A program made the position numbers and the translations under genes. Positions 6,346 to 6,347 of a stretch of DNA of 6,347 bases are shown here, piece after piece. The notes beneath the pieces were generated by a model. It was given only the letters and a program-made list of their open reading frames with translations, was not told where the DNA came from and did no database searches. How positions within the stretch are numbered: position 1 is the stretch's first letter; each line of letters begins with the position of its first letter. The DNA comes from Bordetella parapertussis (lineage in GTDB: Bacteria > Pseudomonadota > Gammaproteobacteria > Burkholderiales > Burkholderiaceae_C): positions 1-6,347 of the forward strand of contig CAMDSU010000106.1 of NCBI GenBank assembly GCA_945907335.1, read 5' to 3'.

Positions 6346-6347
6346 AC

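Overview
The window looks like a piece of a betaproteobacterial chromosome, most likely order Burkholderiales and probably family Comamonadaceae. This rests on recognised protein features (a GlyA tail, NrdR, the five minor-pilin types, and a RibB protein with a decayed RibA-like domain) and on the gene order glyA - nrdR - minor pilins - rib. It has not been checked by any search. All genes are on the + strand, tightly packed and often overlapping. I see no mobile element, tRNA, rRNA or CRISPR array.

Layout. (1) 1-531: the last 25 residues of serine hydroxymethyltransferase (glyA), then 6 bases later the complete regulator gene nrdR. (2) 532 to about 640: a short leader, with a hairpin at 588-609 and an uncertain start for the next gene. 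(3) about 585-3427: five minor pilin genes of a type IVa pilus, fimT-pilV-pilW-pilX-pilE. Each start codon overlaps the previous stop by 1 to 4 bases, so they form one translationally coupled unit. No pilY1 lies between pilX and pilE, although such clusters often have it there. (4) 3456-6345: riboflavin synthesis genes ribD, ribE (riboflavin synthase alpha chain) and a ribBA-type gene whose second domain has lost its catalytic motifs (RibBX type). The window ends just after ribBA; ribH would be expected next, but that is inference.

How the genes work together. RibD performs the deaminase and reductase steps after GTP cyclohydrolase II. The RibB domain makes 3,4-dihydroxy-2-butanone 4-phosphate, and RibE makes riboflavin from lumazine. 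Two things should come from elsewhere: a working GTP cyclohydrolase II and the lumazine synthase. The minor pilins probably form the complex that primes assembly of a type IVa pilus and sits at its tip. The major pilin, motor and secretin genes are outside the window.

Points most worth a second look: the missing Glu5 in PilW (Gln) and PilX (Thr), the missing pilY1, matching -10-like hexamers exactly 6 bases upstream of the ribD and ribE start codons (possible leaderless transcripts), the unusually long FimT leader with a hairpin over its start region, and the degenerate RibA-like domain. I found no convincing wholly new system. The window is mainly a conserved housekeeping region with an unusual set of minor pilins.
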